Source of the DNA: Acetobacterium malicum subsp. dehalogenans DSM 11527
GTDB lineage: Bacteria > Bacillota > Clostridia > Eubacteriales > Eubacteriaceae
DNA length: 58,770 nt
NCBI RefSeq assembly: GCF_000472665.1
Contig: NZ_AXAC01000032.1
Location: forward strand, 1 to 58,770
Direction: 5' to 3'
Within the stretch, counting starts at the first letter, position 1; each line of letters starts with the position of its first letter. Below are positions 57,006 through 58,770 of this stretch, one piece after another. A program made the position numbers and the translations under genes. The notes under the pieces are model-generated. The model did not search any database and was not told the origin of the DNA. It worked only from the letters and a program-made list of their open reading frames with translations.

Positions 57006-58289
57006 TCAGGCCTGTGCCTCGCGTTTACTTACCACCAAAGCAAGTCCGATCAACATGATCAGGGCTGCTCCCGCCACGGTAGCTTCCGATGCAGTGGCAT
57101 CCACCCCGGTTTTGGGATTGGCTGAACTGGTATGATGTTTTTTGAATGTTTGCGTCGAAAGCGGTTCAAGATATAAACAGGCCGCATCACGATTCACATC
57201 CCCATAAATCGCACTGATATCAATGCTGCCTTCGGCCACAAGCGCCTTGGCGACGGCTCCGGATGTGCATAAATCAAGAATACCGTTATTTATGATAATC
57301 TTATTATAGGAGAACAACGCACCGGCATCACCATGATCAGCAATCGACTCGACAACCGTATAGCCGCCATTAAAAATCAGTTTGTCGTAAGCTCCGATAC
57401 CGCGGCTGTAACTCGTTGGACTATCGGTGAAAGCGTTAATAGCTCCGCCATTAACGACCAGATCGCCAAACGCAAATAAACCAAAGGCCCCGGCATAATC
57501 GCTATTATAAGCGGTCACATCGATGTTCCCACCGTTAATGGTGAGATTACCCATTGTCATAACTTCAGCATTATCACCGGCCAGTATTCCAACCGCTGAG
57601 CTGGAGCTTTCATATCCGACCGCTGCGATATCATAGGTCCCACTGTCAATCACTAGATTCCCAACCACGTTGATGCCACCTCCCATTAAATCAGGGGTGG
57701 CCTGCCCTTCAGCAATCAGCGTGCCCGTCCCGCTGGCATTCATATCACCTTCAAGTTTAACGGCAAAACCATTATCGGTTTTGATACTATTGGTACCAAG
57801 CAGGACCAATTTAAACGGAACCGCTGTCGATTTGACATCCAACTTTTCGCCGATAAAATTATTTAATGTCAGCTCGTTGGCTACTGAATCATATGCATAG
57901 TCGGACCCGGTATTGGTGACCAGGACATCTATGATCACACCATTCTGAGTTAAGCACAAATATGTGGCTGCCTGGGTTTCGATTGTTTCCGGTTCAATCG
58001 TTGATATAACCGGCTGCTCCTCAACAATATTGGTTTCAGGACTATTATCGGCCGGCACCGTTATTTCAGTGGCAGTAGGTAGCAGGGTAATATCGGTACT
58101 GGTTGCCATCGTTTCTGTCAAAACAATCTCTGGATCTGCTTCTTCTGCGGTTACTAAAACCAGACCTAATTCGCTAGCCGGTGCTTGGTCACTGACATCT
58201 TCTCCGGCGGCCAAAGCTGAGACCGGAATCAGCATCGACAACATGGCCACAACCATCAGCAGGGATAAGAATTTTGATATTCGCTTCAT
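57006..58289 (-). CDS. Wall-anchored surface protein with beta-repeat region and NPKTG signal
   Basis: The 427-residue precursor has a signal peptide (about 1-28, ending VSALA) and a Thr/Glu-rich spacer (about 30-110). A repetitive region (about 150-345) follows, with recurring short strands and turns such as LTINGGNID, LVVNGGAIN, LIFNGGYTV and IIINNGILD, suggesting a parallel beta-helix. The C-terminus is a sorting signal: NPKTG (about 391-395), a hydrophobic helix and KREAQA. NPxTG is the type recognised by the class B sortase of Clostridioides difficile; no sortase gene is present here. The ATG at 58289 follows GGAGAA. Possible role: adhesion or carbohydrate contact. Confidence 0.85.
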   Translation of the reverse strand: MKRISKFLSLLMVVAMLSMLIPVSALAAGEDVSDQAPASELGLVLVTAEEADPEIVLTETMATSTDITLLPTATEITVPADNSPETNIVEEQPVISTIEPETIETQAATYLCLTQNGVIIDVLVTNTGSDYAYDSVANELTLNNFIGEKLDVKSTAVPFKLVLLGTNSIKTDNGFAVKLEGDMNASGTGTLIAEGQATPDLMGGGINVVGNLVIDSGTYDIAAVGYESSSSAVGILAGDNAEVMTMGNLTINGGNIDVTAYNSDYAGAFGLFAFGDLVVNGGAINAFTDSPTSYSRGIGAYDKLIFNGGYTVVESIADHGDAGALFSYNKIIINNGILDLCTSGAVAKALVAEGSIDISAIYGDVNRDAACLYLEPLSTQTFKKHHTSSANPKTGVDATASEATVAGAALIMLIGLALVVSKREAQA

Positions 58290-58489
58290 TTTATTCTCCA
58301 TTTCTAACTGCAATTCGATGTATTGCTGGGATTGACAGTGTTTGTTAAATAACTGCTATTCTATCTTTCCGTTTTTATTGTTTACATCATTGGATATGTT
58401 TACGATATCACAATCCAAGAAAAATGTCGATCAATTATTCCATCTTTCTTAGATAGCAACTGCCTCTTAATCAAAAATCAAATGATCGA

Positions 58490-58770
58490 GTAGCTAGAAA
58501 TCCGGGTAATTAGTCCGGATTTCTTTGCTCTCACAGAACCGTGCTTACGTTTGCCGTACACGGCTCCTGAAATCTCTCACCGAATTAATAATAATTCGAC
58601 AGTAACCCAACTTTATATTGACATAAATCGATGAGTCCCAGATCTTCAAAGTACTGGTTTGGGAGTAACATATGGATGATATGGACATTTGAATTCTTCC
58701 ATTTCGTCACGGCCATCTTTTCACCACTACCTTTGATTCCCTGTTTTCTCATTGCCTTATGCATGGCTTT
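58490..58770 (-). mobile_element. Group II intron, 3' end (domains V and VI; 5' part outside window)
   Basis: On the minus strand the domain V core reads GAGCCGTGTACGG, AAACGTAAGC, then ACGGTTCTGTGAGAG (58566-58528), the highly conserved group II catalytic hairpin. Domain VI follows as GAAATCCGG/CCGGATTTC (58523-58497). The intron probably ends at an AC dinucleotide at 58490. The open frame of its maturase ends 19 nt before domain V. The region 58290-58489, between the intron and the surface-protein start, shows only A/T-rich DNA. Confidence 0.85.
58585..58770 (-). CDS. Group II intron-encoded reverse transcriptase/maturase, C-terminal fragment
   Basis: The last 61 codons and TAA stop are in the window. 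WKNSNVHIIHMLLPNQYFED, then LGLIDL, is typical of the C-terminal (maturase or DNA-binding) end of intron-encoded proteins (W.NS..H..LPN.YF...GL..L). The reverse transcriptase domain is beyond the window edge. Close linkage to domain V supports the call. Confidence 0.8.
   Translation of the reverse strand, partial: KAMHKAMRKQGIKGSGEKMAVTKWKNSNVHIIHMLLPNQYFEDLGLIDLCQYKVGLLSNYY

Noticed and set aside
1-58770. CRISPR arrays, tRNA or rRNA genes, prophage
   Set aside because: No regularly spaced repeats, cloverleaf ends, rRNA motifs or phage structural genes were seen.

Overview
The window looks like a chromosomal segment of an anaerobic, Gram-positive Clostridia-type bacterium, most likely Eubacteriaceae/Acetobacterium-like. 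This placement is inferred from gene style: a single-chain ~1250-residue PurL, PyrD paired with PyrK, an EFR1-type ferredoxin-flavodoxin, an NPKTG wall-sorting signal and strong GGAGG ribosome binding sites. No rRNA, tRNA or acetogenesis marker is present, so the genus is not proven. Both edges are mobile DNA: the 3' end of an IS4-type transposase on the left (1-280), and the 3' end of a group II intron with the tail of its maturase on the right (58490-58770).

Region 1 (0.3-5 kb): purL, with a PurR-type operator pair upstream, diverges from a metallo-beta-lactamase-fold hydrolase. Region 2 (5-26.4 kb) is a signalling island. It holds four GGDEF proteins (PAS/pseudo-kinase/REC/GGDEF, a degenerate stand-alone GGDEF, FIST-GGDEF and PAS-REC-GGDEF), one tandem-HD HD-GYP protein, and three large chemoreceptors with long HAMP-like arrays and a shared C-terminal LDD...DKY tail. 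One chemoreceptor carries an in-frame TAA stop. An EFR1 protein, a threonine aldolase and an unknown protein are interspersed. No cheA, cheW, cheR or cheB is present.

Region 3 (26.5-32.8 kb) is the minus-strand operon pyrB-pyrI-pyrC-pyrF-pyrK-pyrD-pyrE plus a DJ-1/PfpI gene. It covers UMP synthesis from carbamoyl phosphate onward. Its promoter is near consensus, and the 5' leader can fold into competing terminator and antiterminator hairpins. Region 4 (32.9-47.6 kb) is mixed housekeeping and accessory DNA: an FAH-family hydrolase, an ABC exporter next to rsmA, a Cache-GGDEF-EAL protein with a four-cysteine cluster, a secreted CHAP wall hydrolase, a 2-hydroxyacid dehydrogenase, a truncated YrdC/Sua5 remnant, an iron-sulfur-flavoprotein-like reductase and a membrane-anchored glycerophosphodiester phosphodiesterase.

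Region 5 (47.7-50.3 kb) is a two-gene ABC-2 exporter diverging from a TetR regulator, with a 7-bp inverted repeat between them. Region 6 (50.6-55.3 kb) is a C4-dicarboxylate module: malic enzyme, a KdgT-family transporter and a CitA/DcuS-type two-component system. The latter's putative promoter sits inside the loop of a long inverted repeat. Region 7 (55.3-58.8 kb) has a divergent thymidylate-synthase-fold protein, another MBL-fold protein, a wall-anchored surface protein and the intron.

Start sites were moved to the codon with a proper ribosome binding site wherever the longest reading frame extended beyond it.
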